A stretch of DNA of 64,000 nucleotides from an uncultured Clostridia bacterium (GTDB taxonomy: Bacteria > Bacillota > Clostridia > Christensenellales > UBA1242), in the NCBI GenBank assembly GCA_930990515.1, contig CAKNPS010000001.1:167280-231279 (forward strand), written 5' to 3'. A program made the translations under genes and the position numbers. The notes beneath the pieces were generated by a model. That model made no database searches, was not told where the DNA came from, and saw only the letters and a program-made list of their open reading frames with translations. Below, piece by piece: positions 9,434 through 19,362 of this stretch. The first letter of the stretch is position 1. Every line of letters begins with the position of its first letter.

Positions 9434-10348
9434 TTATTCTGCATCAGTTTGTGCAGTTTCAGTTTTTTCTTCTTTATTTTCTACTTTTTCAGCAGGTTTT
9501 TCAGTTTTCTCTTTCTTTGGAGCAGGTTTTTTCTTTGGTTTTTTGTTAGTTTTCTTAACTTCTTCGCCTGCTTCAGCAAGTTCTAAACTTGGTTTTGCTT
9601 CAGTAAGTAAACTTTCAATGTCAACCTTTTCTTCGCCTTCGTTTTCTTCATCTTTCTTCATTGAAACACCTTCTCTTGCTTCAATAACAGCGTCAGCGAT
9701 GGCACTTGCAATAAGTTTAACTGAACGAATAGCGTCATCATTTCCAGGAATAACGATTGTAACATTTGAAGGGTCGCAGTTTGTGTCAACAAGTGATACA
9801 ACTGGAATGTTCAAAATGTTTGCTTCGTGAACGCAAATTTTTTCGTTTGTAGGGTCAACAACGAAAAGAACGCCAGGAAGTTCACGCATTTCCTTAATTC
9901 CGCCTAAATTCTTTTCAAGTTTATCTCTTTCTTGTTTTAAAAGAGCAACTTCTTTCTTAGGAAGAAGGTCAAATTCTCCCACCTTTTCCATTTGATTAAG
10001 TTTGTTTAATCTTTCAATTCTGTTTCTGATTGTTTTGAAGTTTGTTAAAGTTCCGCCAAGCCAACGAGTGTTAACATAATACATTCCGCATCTTTCTGCT
10101 TCTTCTTTAACTGCTTCTTGTGCTTGTTTTTTAGTTCCTACAAAAAGAACTGATTTTCCTGATGCAACAACATCACGAACGAATGAGTAAGCCTTATCAA
10201 CTTGCTCAGATGTAACTTCAAGATTTAAAATGTGAATATCATTTCTGGCAGTGAAAATGTATTCTTTCATTTTAGGGTTCCACTTTCTTGTTTGGTGACC
10301 GAAGTGAACGCCTGCTTCAAGAAGTTGTTTCATTGAAATAACTGACAT
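9434..10348 (-). CDS. rpsB: 30S ribosomal protein S2 with charged C-terminal tail
   Basis: S2 motifs are clear: [19 protein letters not shown] at the start, the [10 protein letters not shown] segment, and [12 protein letters not shown] later. The start is ATG 10348, with AGGAGG 8 bases upstream; the frame is open to 10381 but lacks support there. The protein is 304 residues, against about 240 in model organisms. The extra is a Lys/Pro/Glu/Thr-rich tail from residue 240 on. Similar tails occur in other low-GC lineages, and its role is unknown. Confidence 0.95.
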   Translation of the reverse strand: MSVISMKQLLEAGVHFGHQTRKWNPKMKEYIFTARNDIHILNLEVTSEQVDKAYSFVRDVVASGKSVLFVGTKKQAQEAVKEEAERCGMYYVNTRWLGGTLTNFKTIRNRIERLNKLNQMEKVGEFDLLPKKEVALLKQERDKLEKNLGGIKEMRELPGVLFVVDPTNEKICVHEANILNIPVVSLVDTNCDPSNVTIVIPGNDDAIRSVKLIASAIADAVIEAREGVSMKKDEENEGEEKVDIESLLTEAKPSLELAEAGEEVKKTNKKPKKKPAPKKEKTEKPAEKVENKEEKTETAQTDAE

Positions 10349-10547
10349 AATAATAACCTCCTTGTTTTTGTCCTTCCCCAAAGTTTTAACTCTTTAAATC
10401 AACCCAAGATTACTCTTTTGCTTTACGATAAATTCAAAACAAAATTTCAACATTCTCTAAAATATAAAAATTAGAAAATACAAAATCATAAAGCGTTCAG
10501 GCAACCGATTTAAAAATGCTCTTTGAGTGCATATTTGTCTCAATGAC
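10349..10547 (-). promoter_or_regulatory. Long 5' leader of rpsB, possible autoregulatory RNA
   Basis: About 200 transcribed bases lie between the predicted transcription start and the rpsB ATG. The first half can fold: ATGCACUCAAAGAGCAU forms a bulged hairpin at about 10515-10535, and AAATC may pair with GATTT around a GGTTGCC loop. Ribosomal protein operons are often controlled by such leaders. I do not recognise it as a named family. Confidence 0.45.
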
Positions 10548-10553
10548 TTTGCG

Positions 10554-10582
10554 ATTATAACATAAAAAAATAAGAAAATCAA
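10554..10582 (-). promoter_or_regulatory. Sigma-A promoter of rpsB-tsf
   Basis: The -35 is TTGATT and the -10 is TATAAT, with a 17-base spacer. Confidence 0.82.
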
Positions 10583-10619
10583 GCATTTTGGGCATTTTGT
10601 AAGAAAAAAATAAAATAAA

Positions 10620-10648
10620 AACAAAGTGGTAAACTTTATCACTTTGTT
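10620..10648 (-). terminator. Intrinsic terminator after the SHOCT protein gene
   Basis: A 9-base-pair stem (AACAAAGTG with CACTTTGTT) is followed by a T-rich run on the minus strand. Confidence 0.8.
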
Positions 10649-10667
10649 CTTAAACCTTAAAATTAAA

Positions 10668-11171
10668 TTATAGAAGTTTCATAAGTTCGTTATTAAATTC
10701 TTCTTCTGTTATCGCACCTTCTTCTTTTAATTTTCTTAATTCTTCAATTTTGCGTTTTTTCTCTTCATTTTCCTTATCTTCTGCTCTTTCTTCACGGCGA
10801 ATTTCGACAGGTGTGTTCATAACAATAATATCTGGAATAAACATTGAAATTAAAAGTAAAATCCATGGTATCCAGCCACCTGCAAGAATAATAATGATAA
10901 GTCCTGTGATGTAATAACTTTGTGAACGACGAAAATATTTTCCACCTTTTCTCACTGCATACATTAAACAAATACTACCAATAATACCAGCCACAACTTC
11001 AACAAAAACAAAGTAGATGCTGTAATAAGAAATAACAACAAGATATACACCAAGGTCTGCATAAAGTTCAGGATTGACAAGGTATATGATAGCAATGATG
11101 AGATTTGCAACCATATTAATAAGATTAATAATTGCCGCACTCAAAATTAAATTTCTTTTTGTTTTATTCAT
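10668..11171 (-). CDS. Membrane protein with C-terminal SHOCT-type motif
   Basis: The 167-residue protein has about four membrane helices in residues 8-125, then a charged coiled linker. It ends in a SHOCT-like motif (LRKLKEEGAITEEEFNNE). SHOCT is a short helical module found at protein ends, often linked to oligomerisation or membrane stress proteins. The function is unknown. It is a single-gene unit between the rpsB promoter and the divergent SDR gene. Confidence 0.75.
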   Translation of the reverse strand: MNKTKRNLILSAAIINLINMVANLIIAIIYLVNPELYADLGVYLVVISYYSIYFVFVEVVAGIIGSICLMYAVRKGGKYFRRSQSYYITGLIIIILAGGWIPWILLLISMFIPDIIVMNTPVEIRREERAEDKENEEKKRKIEELRKLKEEGAITEEEFNNELMKLL

Positions 11172-11376
11172 ATTTTTGTCCTTTTAAAATTTAAATTGGT
11201 TATCAACATCAACTGCTAATTTTATTATGCCCCAAATGCTGATAATTAACATTATGCTAACATTTTTTTAAAATATATGTCAAATCATTTTGAAAAAAAG
11301 CGAAATTGTGCTAAAAATATTTAATAGGAAAAAATTTAAAATCGTTTTAATAAACTATAAGAAAAAAGAGGAATTT

Positions 11377-12159
11377 ATGAGAATTGAAAAAAGAACAGTG
11401 GTTATCACTGGTGCATCAAGTGGAATAGGAAAAGGTTTAAAAGAATGCTTTGAAAAAAAAGGCGATAAAGTTATAGATATCTCCCTTGATGGAGCCGACT
11501 ATAAATGTGATGTTGGAAATGACCAAGAATTAAAGAAAGTTTTTGACGACATATATCTCAATTATGGAGAAATTGACATTCTTATAACCTGTGCTGGTTA
11601 TGGTGTTTCTGGTGCTATTGAACTTCTCCCAGAAGAAGCCACAAGAAAGCAATTTGATGTCAACTTTTTTGGCACTGCAAATGCTTGTAAATATGCCATT
11701 CCAATGATGAAAAAGAAATCAAAAATTGTCATCATTGCTTCTGCAAGTGGAATTTTCCCTGTTCCATTTAGGACATATTATTCTGCAAGTAAGGCAGCGG
11801 TTAATTCTTTTGCTCAAGGGCTAAAAATGGAACTTTCAAAAACTGGAATTGATGTAACTTCAATATGCCCTGGCGATATAAGGACAAATTTCTCAGCAAA
11901 TCGCGACAAACATTATGACACCAACGAAAGATATGGAAAAGCGATTGAACTTTCAACAAAGCCAACAGAAAAATCAGAAAAACGAAGAATGTCCCCTGAA
12001 TATGCAATAAAGAAAATTATGAAAGTTATTGAAAAGAAAAAGTTTAAGCCACAATATATAATAGGAAAACAATATCACCTTTTCTATGCTTTCAAAAGAC
12101 TCACCACAACAAACTTTTTAAACAAGTGTATAACAAAAGTCTTTTATAAAACAAAATAA
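11377..12159 (+). CDS. Short-chain dehydrogenase/reductase
   Basis: A 260-residue classical SDR with the NAD(P)-binding TGASSGIGKG near residue 10, CAGYG in the middle, and catalytic Ser plus YxxxK in TYYSASKAAV. The substrate cannot be told; such proteins act on lipids, sugars or small alcohols. I chose ATG 11377, preceded by AGAGGAA, over the open frame from 11290, whose extra residues are Lys-rich and unlike the family. It stands alone with its own terminator. Confidence 0.88.
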   Translation: MRIEKRTVVITGASSGIGKGLKECFEKKGDKVIDISLDGADYKCDVGNDQELKKVFDDIYLNYGEIDILITCAGYGVSGAIELLPEEATRKQFDVNFFGTANACKYAIPMMKKKSKIVIIASASGIFPVPFRTYYSASKAAVNSFAQGLKMELSKTGIDVTSICPGDIRTNFSANRDKHYDTNERYGKAIELSTKPTEKSEKRRMSPEYAIKKIMKVIEKKKFKPQYIIGKQYHLFYAFKRLTTTNFLNKCITKVFYKTK

Positions 12160-12177
12160 CGGATATTATCCGTTATT
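12155..12177 (+). terminator. Intrinsic terminator after the SDR gene
   Basis: A 10-base-pair stem (AATAACGGAT with ATCCGTTATT) is followed by TATTTTTTT. Confidence 0.88.
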
Positions 12178-12381
12178 TATTTTTTTCGTTTAATTATTTT
12201 TATAAGACCTAAATATTTGCAAGTTTATTATAACAAAATTAAATAATAATGAAACATTATTCAATCATATTTTTAGCATTTAACCAATATATTTTTTAAT
12301 AAATTTATATTTTTGAACCAAAACACAAAATTTTTGTCACCTTTTTTCAAAAAGTTAATATGCTGATAATGGAGGGACAAA

Positions 12382-12594
12382 ATGATTTATCAAAACAGAT
12401 ACTGTCAAGGTAACTCAGTAAATCTCCGTCCTTGCCATACACCACCATTTAACCCACCATGTTGTTGTAACCCTTGCCAAGAATGTTGGAATGATTGTTG
12501 CAATAATGATTGTAATGACGACTTAACAATGTTCTTAATAGGCTATATGGTTGGTCAAAGAAGTTGTAATAATAGAAGAAACCCCTTTTCATAA
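12382..12594 (+). CDS. Small Cys/Asn-rich protein, possibly a spore coat component
   Basis: I do not recognise this 70-residue protein. It has GGAGGG before the ATG. There are 12 Cys, many of them paired with Pro or Asn (PPCCCNPCQECW, CCNNDCNDD). A short hydrophobic segment FLIGYMVGQR follows near the C-terminus. Small Cys-rich proteins of this type occur in spore coats and exosporia, and this organism makes spores, but that link is inference. It could also bind metal. It is a single-gene unit ending at a strong hairpin. Confidence 0.7.
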   Translation: MIYQNRYCQGNSVNLRPCHTPPFNPPCCCNPCQECWNDCCNNDCNDDLTMFLIGYMVGQRSCNNRRNPFS

Positions 12595-12683
12595 TTTTCA
12601 CAAAAGATAAAATCCTTTATGTTTAATTAACATTGTTTTGAAAAGCCCTTCAAAAACAAAACTTCATTAAATTAGGTGGTAAT

Positions 12684-12730
12684 AAAAAAGTGCCATATAG
12701 GTTTTCTAAAAACCTTGAGGTACTTTTTTA
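12684..12730. terminator. Bidirectional terminator between the Cys-rich gene and pepF
   Basis: AAAAAAGTGCC and an inner AGGTTTT pair with AAAACCT and GGTACTTTTTT. It has T runs on both strands and lies between convergent genes. Confidence 0.8.
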
Positions 12731-12768
12731 TTAATTTATAATTATTCATATATTCGCATATTTATTAT

Positions 12769-12804
12769 GGTAGTATGCAAGGTATTATGCAATGTGGTAT
12801 GCAA
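12769..12804. repeat. Three tandem 12-base repeats
   Basis: The copies read ggtagtatgcaa, ggtattatgcaa and tgtggtatgcaa with no spacing. They lie just after the pepF stop. The function is unknown. Confidence 0.75.
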
Positions 12805-12816
12805 TAGAAATTATCT

Positions 12817-14598
12817 TTAAATAAGTTCTTTCCATTTAACAATATAGTCTTGACACACTTTGAAAACATCGTCATAAATTTTATCTTGCTCCAAGTCGCA
12901 ATCACACTCTTTTAAAAGGGCAATAGGACTTTTTATAGAGCCAGAAGAAAGAAACTTTTTATATTTTGGAAGCATATTTTTATTGTCAGAAAGAAGTTTA
13001 GTTGAAATGTTTATGGCACAAATAAGCCCAGTTGCATATTTATACACATAAAATGGACTATAAAAATGTGGTATTCTTGCCCACTCATATTGAATTTCAT
13101 CAATAAGTTCAACATCTTTGCCATAATAAAACTTATTTAAATCGTAATATTTTGAACACATAAGTTGTCTTGTAAGTGGAGTCCCCGCTTCGTAAGTGGA
13201 ATATGCAAAGTCTTCAAATTCTGAAAACATTGTTTGCCTAAAAATTGTTGAACGAACTTGCACCAGAAAATGATTGTAGTAATAGATTTTTTCTTTATCA
13301 GTTTTGGCATTCTTCAAAAGATAATTTAGTAAGAGCATTTCATTTGTTGTGCTGGCGACTTCAGCAACAAAAATTGTGTAACCTGCCGTTTGAATTGGTT
13401 GATTTGAGTTTGAATAATATGTGTGCATTGCGTGCCCTAATTCGTGTGCCAAAGTAAACACACTTTCCAAATTCCCTTCAAAGTTTGTTAGAACAACTGG
13501 TGTTGCTCCATAAGTTCCCCAAGAAAATGCCCCACTATCTTTATTCTTATTAGGCATAACATCAATCCATCTTTCATTTTTAGCTCTATCAATGAGTTTG
13601 ACATAATCGCCACCCAAAACTGCCAGTGCTTTTTTAATTAACTCAATGGCTTCATCATAGGTAAATTTATAGTCAAGTTCATTTACTATTGGGGCAAAAG
13701 TATCATAGATGGCAATCTTATCAAGTTTAAGCATTTTCCTTTTGATTTCAAAAAAGTCTTCCACAATCTTAACATTTTCACGAACTTTTTTAATCAAAAG
13801 TTTATAAGTTTTTTCACTTGCTTCTTCTTTATATATCGACCTACTTAAACTTGATTTATATTTTCGAAGTTTTGATGTTACTGCAGTCACCTTAATGTCG
13901 TATAAATAGTTGTTTGCAAGAGTGTTAATAAAATCTCCATATCGACCATTCATTCTTCTGAAAGCATTTTCCCTTAATTTTCTATCTTTACTTTCCACAT
14001 ATAAAGAATAGTTTGATTGATTTAAAGTGTGCTTCTTCCCATTTCCGTCTTCAATTTCGCCAAATTCCAAATCAACATCGGCAAATTTGTCAAAATTCTC
14101 GCTATATCCATCTGTAAACTCGCTGATTTTTGTCAAAACCATTTCTTCCTTTTTAGAAAGAAAATGTTTTTTTCTTCTCAGTATCCTTTCAAACATTCTA
14201 GCATAGTTTTTAAACAATTTATCGTTTTGAAGTTCTTTAAGTTTTGAACTTGGAAATTTAGCAATCTCAAGACCAATAAAAACTGTTTGAATGTTCACTT
14301 GTGTGCAAAAAAGATTTATTTTTTCATACATTTCATTTGCTTCTTCACAAGCATTGTCGCCCTTTTTATAAAGACTTGCATAAACATACAAAAAGCCAAG
14401 TTCCTTAAAAAATTCATTCTCTTTTTCCAAACATTCAAAAAGCAGTTTGTCAGAAGTTTTCAATTTCCCTTCATATTTTTTAAATTCATGAAGTTCTTGC
14501 TTTAATTTTTCAAGTCGAGAATAAAAATCTTCATTATTTTTACAAAATTTAGTTAAATCCCACTTATATCTTTCTTCAATTTCTGCTCTAGTTTTCAT
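12817..14598 (-). CDS. pepF: Oligoendopeptidase F (M3B metallopeptidase)
   Basis: A cytoplasmic zinc peptidase that trims oligopeptides. The 593-residue length is normal. The active site is ALAHELGHAMHTYYS, with the third zinc ligand Glu about 25 residues on in AEVASTTNEM. The N-terminal helical domain and the M3 catalytic domain are both complete. The start lies 2 bases after the stop of the upstream pseudouridine synthase gene, with GAGG ahead, so it is the last gene of a three-gene unit. Confidence 0.95.
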   Translation of the reverse strand: MKTRAEIEERYKWDLTKFCKNNEDFYSRLEKLKQELHEFKKYEGKLKTSDKLLFECLEKENEFFKELGFLYVYASLYKKGDNACEEANEMYEKINLFCTQVNIQTVFIGLEIAKFPSSKLKELQNDKLFKNYARMFERILRRKKHFLSKKEEMVLTKISEFTDGYSENFDKFADVDLEFGEIEDGNGKKHTLNQSNYSLYVESKDRKLRENAFRRMNGRYGDFINTLANNYLYDIKVTAVTSKLRKYKSSLSRSIYKEEASEKTYKLLIKKVRENVKIVEDFFEIKRKMLKLDKIAIYDTFAPIVNELDYKFTYDEAIELIKKALAVLGGDYVKLIDRAKNERWIDVMPNKNKDSGAFSWGTYGATPVVLTNFEGNLESVFTLAHELGHAMHTYYSNSNQPIQTAGYTIFVAEVASTTNEMLLLNYLLKNAKTDKEKIYYYNHFLVQVRSTIFRQTMFSEFEDFAYSTYEAGTPLTRQLMCSKYYDLNKFYYGKDVELIDEIQYEWARIPHFYSPFYVYKYATGLICAINISTKLLSDNKNMLPKYKKFLSSGSIKSPIALLKECDCDLEQDKIYDDVFKVCQDYIVKWKELI

Positions 14599-14600
14599 TT

Positions 14601-15299
14601 TTACCTCACAAAATATTTTTCCATTTTAAAATTTTTCCAAGGTAATTTAGTGGTGTCTGGCATTGACATAAACACCATTTTTTCTTTTGTTGTTGGGTGA
14701 ATAAAAGTAAGTTTTCCTGCCCAAAGCCCAAGATTGTTGGTTGATTTACTTTTATTTTTGCCATATTTATTATCGCCATACAAAGGACAGCCAATATTTG
14801 CAAGTTGAACACGAATTTGATGGCTACGCCCTGTCAAAATATGGATTTCAAGCAAACTATGTTTTCCATCATTGTCAAGTTCTTCGTAATATAGTTCTGC
14901 TTTCTTTGCTCCTGTCACACTCATTGGAACGACTTGAACAATATTTTCTTTTTCATTTTTTTGTAAATAGTTAACAAGAGTATCTTTTTTATATTTCACC
15001 AAATTTTCGGTGACAGCATAATAAATTTTTTCAGTTGTATGGTTTTTAAATTGTTCTGTCAAGCGACTAGCAGATTTAGAAGTTCTTGCAAAAACCATAA
15101 TTCCACCAGTTGGTCTGTCAAGACGATGAACAAGCCCGATGTATGCTTCTCCTGGCTTGTTATATTTTTCTTTGACATAGTTCTTAACCATTGTCAGCAA
15201 ATCTAAATCTCGACTATCATCACTTTGGGTTGGAACATTTTGTGGTTTTAACACCACAATAATTTGATTATCTTCATATAAAACGTCTAATTTTTCCAT
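14601..15299 (-). CDS. RluA-family pseudouridine synthase
   Basis: It converts uridine to pseudouridine in rRNA or tRNA. The catalytic Asp lies in GLVHRLDRPTGGIMVFA, and the RSHQIRVQLA and LYGDNKYG motifs follow. There is no S4 domain, so it is a short member (232 residues). Its exact target cannot be assigned. ATG 15299 has AGGAGTG ahead and overlaps the end of the methyltransferase gene by 13 bases, which indicates coupled translation. Confidence 0.92.
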   Translation of the reverse strand: MEKLDVLYEDNQIIVVLKPQNVPTQSDDSRDLDLLTMVKNYVKEKYNKPGEAYIGLVHRLDRPTGGIMVFARTSKSASRLTEQFKNHTTEKIYYAVTENLVKYKKDTLVNYLQKNEKENIVQVVPMSVTGAKKAELYYEELDNDGKHSLLEIHILTGRSHQIRVQLANIGCPLYGDNKYGKNKSKSTNNLGLWAGKLTFIHPTTKEKMVFMSMPDTTKLPWKNFKMEKYFVR

Positions 15300-16135
15300 A
15301 CTTTCACTCCTGTTGCTCCACAAGGAAGAATTAAGTCTTCTTCTGTTGGCAAGCCAATTTCATCTGCTTCCACATTTTCTTTTCCAAACACGCATTTTAA
15401 GATATTGGAAATGACTGTTGGTTGAAGTCCTGTTGTGTAGGAATTTATCAAGACAAACAAAGGTTTGTCCGATAAAACCTTTTTTGTGAGAGCAACAAAA
15501 TCTGCAAGGTTATCTTCAAGTTTCCACATCTCGCCACTTGGACCACGCCCATAACTTGGTGGATCCATAACAATGGCATCATAGAAATTTTCCCGCCTAA
15601 TTTCTCTCTCAATGAATTTTTGGCAATCGTCAACAATGAAACGAATGTTTGTGATGTTGTTAAGTTTTGCATTTTCTTTTGCTCTTTCCACCATACCTTT
15701 GCTGGCATCAATATGTGTGACATCTGCTCCCGCCTTACTAAGTGCTACTGATGCTCCACCAGTATAAGCAAAAAGATTTAAAACTTTGATTTTTCGTTTG
15801 GAATTTTTGATAAGATTTTGCATCAATTCCCAATTTACTGCTTGTTCTGGAAAAATTCCTGTATGCTTAAAGCCCATAGGTTTCACAATAAACTTTAACC
15901 CCTGCCAAGAAATTGTCCATTCATCTTTAATTTTTTTATTAAAGTGCCATAGCCCACCACCATCTCTTTTTTCATAAAAAGCATCAACATCTTTTCGTTT
16001 AAAGAGATTTTCCTTGGCATGCCAAATCACTTGAGGGTCAGGGCGAAGAAGTTTTATACCCGCCCAATCTTCAAGTTTATAACCATCACCGGTTGCAATC
16101 ACTTTATAATCTTTCCAACTATCACAAACTCTCAT
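15287..16135 (-). CDS. Class I SAM-dependent rRNA methyltransferase (RlmI/YccW-like)
   Basis: The 282-residue enzyme has the SAM-binding NLFAYTGGASVALSKAGA and a VTHIDAS acidic loop, then the catalytic-type MDPPSYGRGPSGEMW. These match RlmI/RlmK-type cytosine or guanine methyltransferases, but the N-terminal PUA domain of RlmI is missing. It is probably an RNA modification enzyme, matching the pseudouridine synthase encoded after it. AAGGAA precedes ATG 16135. Confidence 0.85.
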   Translation of the reverse strand: MRVCDSWKDYKVIATGDGYKLEDWAGIKLLRPDPQVIWHAKENLFKRKDVDAFYEKRDGGGLWHFNKKIKDEWTISWQGLKFIVKPMGFKHTGIFPEQAVNWELMQNLIKNSKRKIKVLNLFAYTGGASVALSKAGADVTHIDASKGMVERAKENAKLNNITNIRFIVDDCQKFIEREIRRENFYDAIVMDPPSYGRGPSGEMWKLEDNLADFVALTKKVLSDKPLFVLINSYTTGLQPTVISNILKCVFGKENVEADEIGLPTEEDLILPCGATGVKVWKN

Positions 16136-16207
16136 AAAATTCCTTTTTAATAATTTTATAGTCCACGACTTTTGTTTTATTTAAAACTTATTACAATGAT
16201 TTTTATT

Positions 16208-19200
16208 TTAAACTCTTTCAATATAAACTGTGATAGATTTTCCATCAACTTCAAAATTAAATGAGTGTGTTCCTTTTGTCCCTTTATCGACTTTATCAGA
16301 TAAGGTTCCTTTCTTGACAACATCAGCATATTTTAAAATTAATTTGACAAGATTTTCATCTCCATTTACTTCAATTTTAATATGATTTACAACTTCAAAA
16401 TCGCTTTCCTTACGGAAGTTTTGAACCTTGCTAATAAATTCTTTAATAGTTCCTTTCTCAATCAATTCTTCAGTAAGTTTTGTTTCCAAAACAACGGTAA
16501 TATCTCCATTAGTTTCACTTGCAAAACCATCTTTATTTTTAAGACCAATGAGTAAATCGGCTTCAGAAAGTTCTACCTTTTCTCCATTAACTTCAAACTT
16601 CAAACTCTCGCCATGTCTTACCTTATTTACCGCTTCCACAGAATTTACTTTTGATAAGTATTCCTTAATCCCACCTAAAAGTTTTCCATATTTTGGTCCA
16701 ACTGTTCGAAGTTGTGGTTTGATTTCATAAGAAACATACTCATCAGCATTGTGTAAAATTTCAATTTCTTCAACATTAAGTTCATCTTTAATAAGTTCTT
16801 GAAGTTCGTCATCAAGTTTCAGTTCTTTTGACGAGCAAACTATCACTTTTGAAAGTGGTTGACGATTTTTAACATTGCTAGCACTTCTGCAAGCTCTCCC
16901 AAGAAGCACAATATCAAGGACTTTGTTCATGCCTTCATTCAAACTTTCGTCAATCAAACCTTCATCACATTCAGGGAATTTGCAAAAGTGGACGCTTTCA
17001 GGTGTGTTAGAATTTAAACTTCTCATAAGATTTTGATAAATTTCTTCAGCAATAAATGGCACAAATGGTGCAATAAGTTTTGACAAACCAACCAAAACTT
17101 CATAAAGAGTTTTATAGGCTGCAATCTTATCATCATTTTCTTCACTTCCCCAGAATCTTTCACGAGAGCGTCTAATATACCAGTTTGAAAGTCTATCAAC
17201 AAATTCGCTGATTGCTCTTGTAGGGGTTTGAAGTTCATACTTATCTAATGATTCGTCAACAAGTTTAACTAAAGCATTAAAATCTGAAAGTAGCCACTTG
17301 TCTAAGAAAGAAAGTTTGCAATCTTTAAGGTTTACTTTTGTAGGGTCAATTTTATCAATTTCAGCATAAAGCACATAGAAACAATAAACATTCCAAAGAG
17401 TTCCCATAAACTTCCTTTGAAGGTCAACCAAATTTTCTTCAATGAAAGGAAGCCCTTGTGCTGGACTGCAACTTGAAAAGAAATACCATCTCACGCCGTC
17501 AGCACCATATTTTGATAAAACATACCAAGGGTCAACACCATTTTTCAAACTCTTACTCATTTTAAGTCCGTTTTTGTCAAGAACAAGTCCTAAAACATTG
17601 CACGCTTTAAATGGTGCTTTTCCAAACACAGCAGTATTAACAGAAAGTAGTGTGTTAAACCACCCACGAGTTTGGTCAATTGCTTCACTGATATAATCTG
17701 CAACAAATGCCTTTTTGAAAGTTTCTTGATTTTCAAATGGATAATGATATTGAGCAAATGGCATAGAGCCAGAATCAAACCAGCAGTCCATAACTTCAGG
17801 CGTTCTTCTAATTTCCCTTCCGCACTTTGGACAAGGGAAAGTGATTTTGTCAAGTGTTGGCTTATGAAGATCAAGTTCTTCCGTTACACCAGAAAGTTCT
17901 CTTAACTCTTGTATACTTCCAATCACGTGAATATGTCCGTTTTCACATTTCCAGAAAGGAAGCGGTGTTCCCCAATAACGATTTCTTGAAATGTTCCAAT
18001 CAATGTTATTAGCAAGGAAATTCCCCATTCGTCCATTTTTGATATGGTCAGGAATCCAATTAATTTTTTGATTATTCTCAACAAGTTGGTCTCTGATTGC
18101 CGTTGTCTTAACAAACCAAGCATCTTGTGCGTAATATAAAAGTGGACTTTTGCAACGCCAACAATGAGGATAAGAGTGTTCAATTGGTTGAACTTTAAAA
18201 AGTTTATTTTCATCTTCTAACTTTTTAATAATCAACTTGTCCGCATCTTTAACAAACATACCAGCAAAATCTGTTTCTTTGGTCATATTCCCTTCACTAT
18301 CTACAAGTTGAACAAAATCTAAACCATACTTAATGCCGACCTTATAGTCATCTTCACCAAATGCTGGAGCAATGTGAACAATACCCGTTCCGTCTTCTGT
18401 CGTTACGTAATCATCACAAGTCACAATATAACCTTTTTTAACTTTATCTTTAACATAATCAAAAAGTGGAGCATAACGATGATTTTCAAATTCCTTACCC
18501 TTCTTTGTGTAAACCTTTTTATAAGTTCCTTCTTCAAAAAGAGTTGGAATAAGTTTGTCAAGCATAATGTAATTTTTGCCATTAGAAAAAATCTTAGAAT
18601 ATTCTTCTTCTGGATTCATACAAAGAGCGATGTTTGAAGGTAAAGTCCAAGGAGTTGTTGTCCAAACAAGAAAATATGTGTTGTCTTCGTCTAAACTTTT
18701 CATTTTGACATAAACAGATTTTTCTTTCAAAATCTTATAGTTATCGCCGTTTTCAAGTTCGGCTTTTGAAAGAGAAGTTCCACACCTTGGGCAGTATGGC
18801 ACAACCTTATGTCCTTGATAGATAAGGCCCTTCTTGTCCATTTCCTTTAAAGCCCAAAAAACACTTTCAATGTAGGAGTTGTCATAAGTGATATATGGGT
18901 GTTCCATATCCACCCAGTAACCAACCTTATCAGTCAAATCTTCCCACATTGCCTTATATTTCCAAACGGAACTTTTGCAGTGTTCAATAAACTTATCAAT
19001 GCCATAGTTTTCAATATCTTTCTTTCCATTGAAACCAAGTTCTTTCTCAACTTCCACTTCAACAGGAAGACCGTGAGTATCCCAGCCTGCTTTACGATAG
19101 ATATAATATCCCTTCATTGACTTATAACGAGGAATAACATCTTTCATAGCACGGGTTAAAACGTGCCCAATATGTGGCTTTCCGTTTGCTGTTGGTGGAC

Positions 19201-19339
19201 CATCGTGCAAAACAAAAGTTTTGTCGCTGTTTTCATTAAATTTAAGTGCCTTGTCAATAATTTTGTTTTCCTTCCAAAACTTTAAAACTTTTTCTTCGTT
19301 TCCCACAAAATCAAGTTTTGAATCAACTTTTCTATACAT
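16208..19339 (-). CDS. ileS: Isoleucyl-tRNA synthetase
   Basis: Class I synthetase of 1,043 residues, the longer clostridial-type form. The HIGH motif is in ANGKPHIGHVLTRAMKD and the KMSKS motif in LKMSKSLKNGVDPW. It has the WDTHGLPVE segment, the CP1 editing domain (WTTTPWTLPSN), and CPRCG / CPKCG zinc-binding knuckles inside the catalytic half. GGGAGG lies before ATG 19339. Expression is controlled by the T-box leader upstream. Confidence 0.98.
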   Translation of the reverse strand: MYRKVDSKLDFVGNEEKVLKFWKENKIIDKALKFNENSDKTFVLHDGPPTANGKPHIGHVLTRAMKDVIPRYKSMKGYYIYRKAGWDTHGLPVEVEVEKELGFNGKKDIENYGIDKFIEHCKSSVWKYKAMWEDLTDKVGYWVDMEHPYITYDNSYIESVFWALKEMDKKGLIYQGHKVVPYCPRCGTSLSKAELENGDNYKILKEKSVYVKMKSLDEDNTYFLVWTTTPWTLPSNIALCMNPEEEYSKIFSNGKNYIMLDKLIPTLFEEGTYKKVYTKKGKEFENHRYAPLFDYVKDKVKKGYIVTCDDYVTTEDGTGIVHIAPAFGEDDYKVGIKYGLDFVQLVDSEGNMTKETDFAGMFVKDADKLIIKKLEDENKLFKVQPIEHSYPHCWRCKSPLLYYAQDAWFVKTTAIRDQLVENNQKINWIPDHIKNGRMGNFLANNIDWNISRNRYWGTPLPFWKCENGHIHVIGSIQELRELSGVTEELDLHKPTLDKITFPCPKCGREIRRTPEVMDCWFDSGSMPFAQYHYPFENQETFKKAFVADYISEAIDQTRGWFNTLLSVNTAVFGKAPFKACNVLGLVLDKNGLKMSKSLKNGVDPWYVLSKYGADGVRWYFFSSCSPAQGLPFIEENLVDLQRKFMGTLWNVYCFYVLYAEIDKIDPTKVNLKDCKLSFLDKWLLSDFNALVKLVDESLDKYELQTPTRAISEFVDRLSNWYIRRSRERFWGSEENDDKIAAYKTLYEVLVGLSKLIAPFVPFIAEEIYQNLMRSLNSNTPESVHFCKFPECDEGLIDESLNEGMNKVLDIVLLGRACRSASNVKNRQPLSKVIVCSSKELKLDDELQELIKDELNVEEIEILHNADEYVSYEIKPQLRTVGPKYGKLLGGIKEYLSKVNSVEAVNKVRHGESLKFEVNGEKVELSEADLLIGLKNKDGFASETNGDITVVLETKLTEELIEKGTIKEFISKVQNFRKESDFEVVNHIKIEVNGDENLVKLILKYADVVKKGTLSDKVDKGTKGTHSFNFEVDGKSITVYIERV

Positions 19340-19362
19340 ACTTTCCTCCCAAAAAACAAAAA

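Noticed and set aside
10457..10642. 61-residue ORF upstream of rpsB
   Set aside because: It overlaps the rpsB promoter and leader and has no ribosome site.
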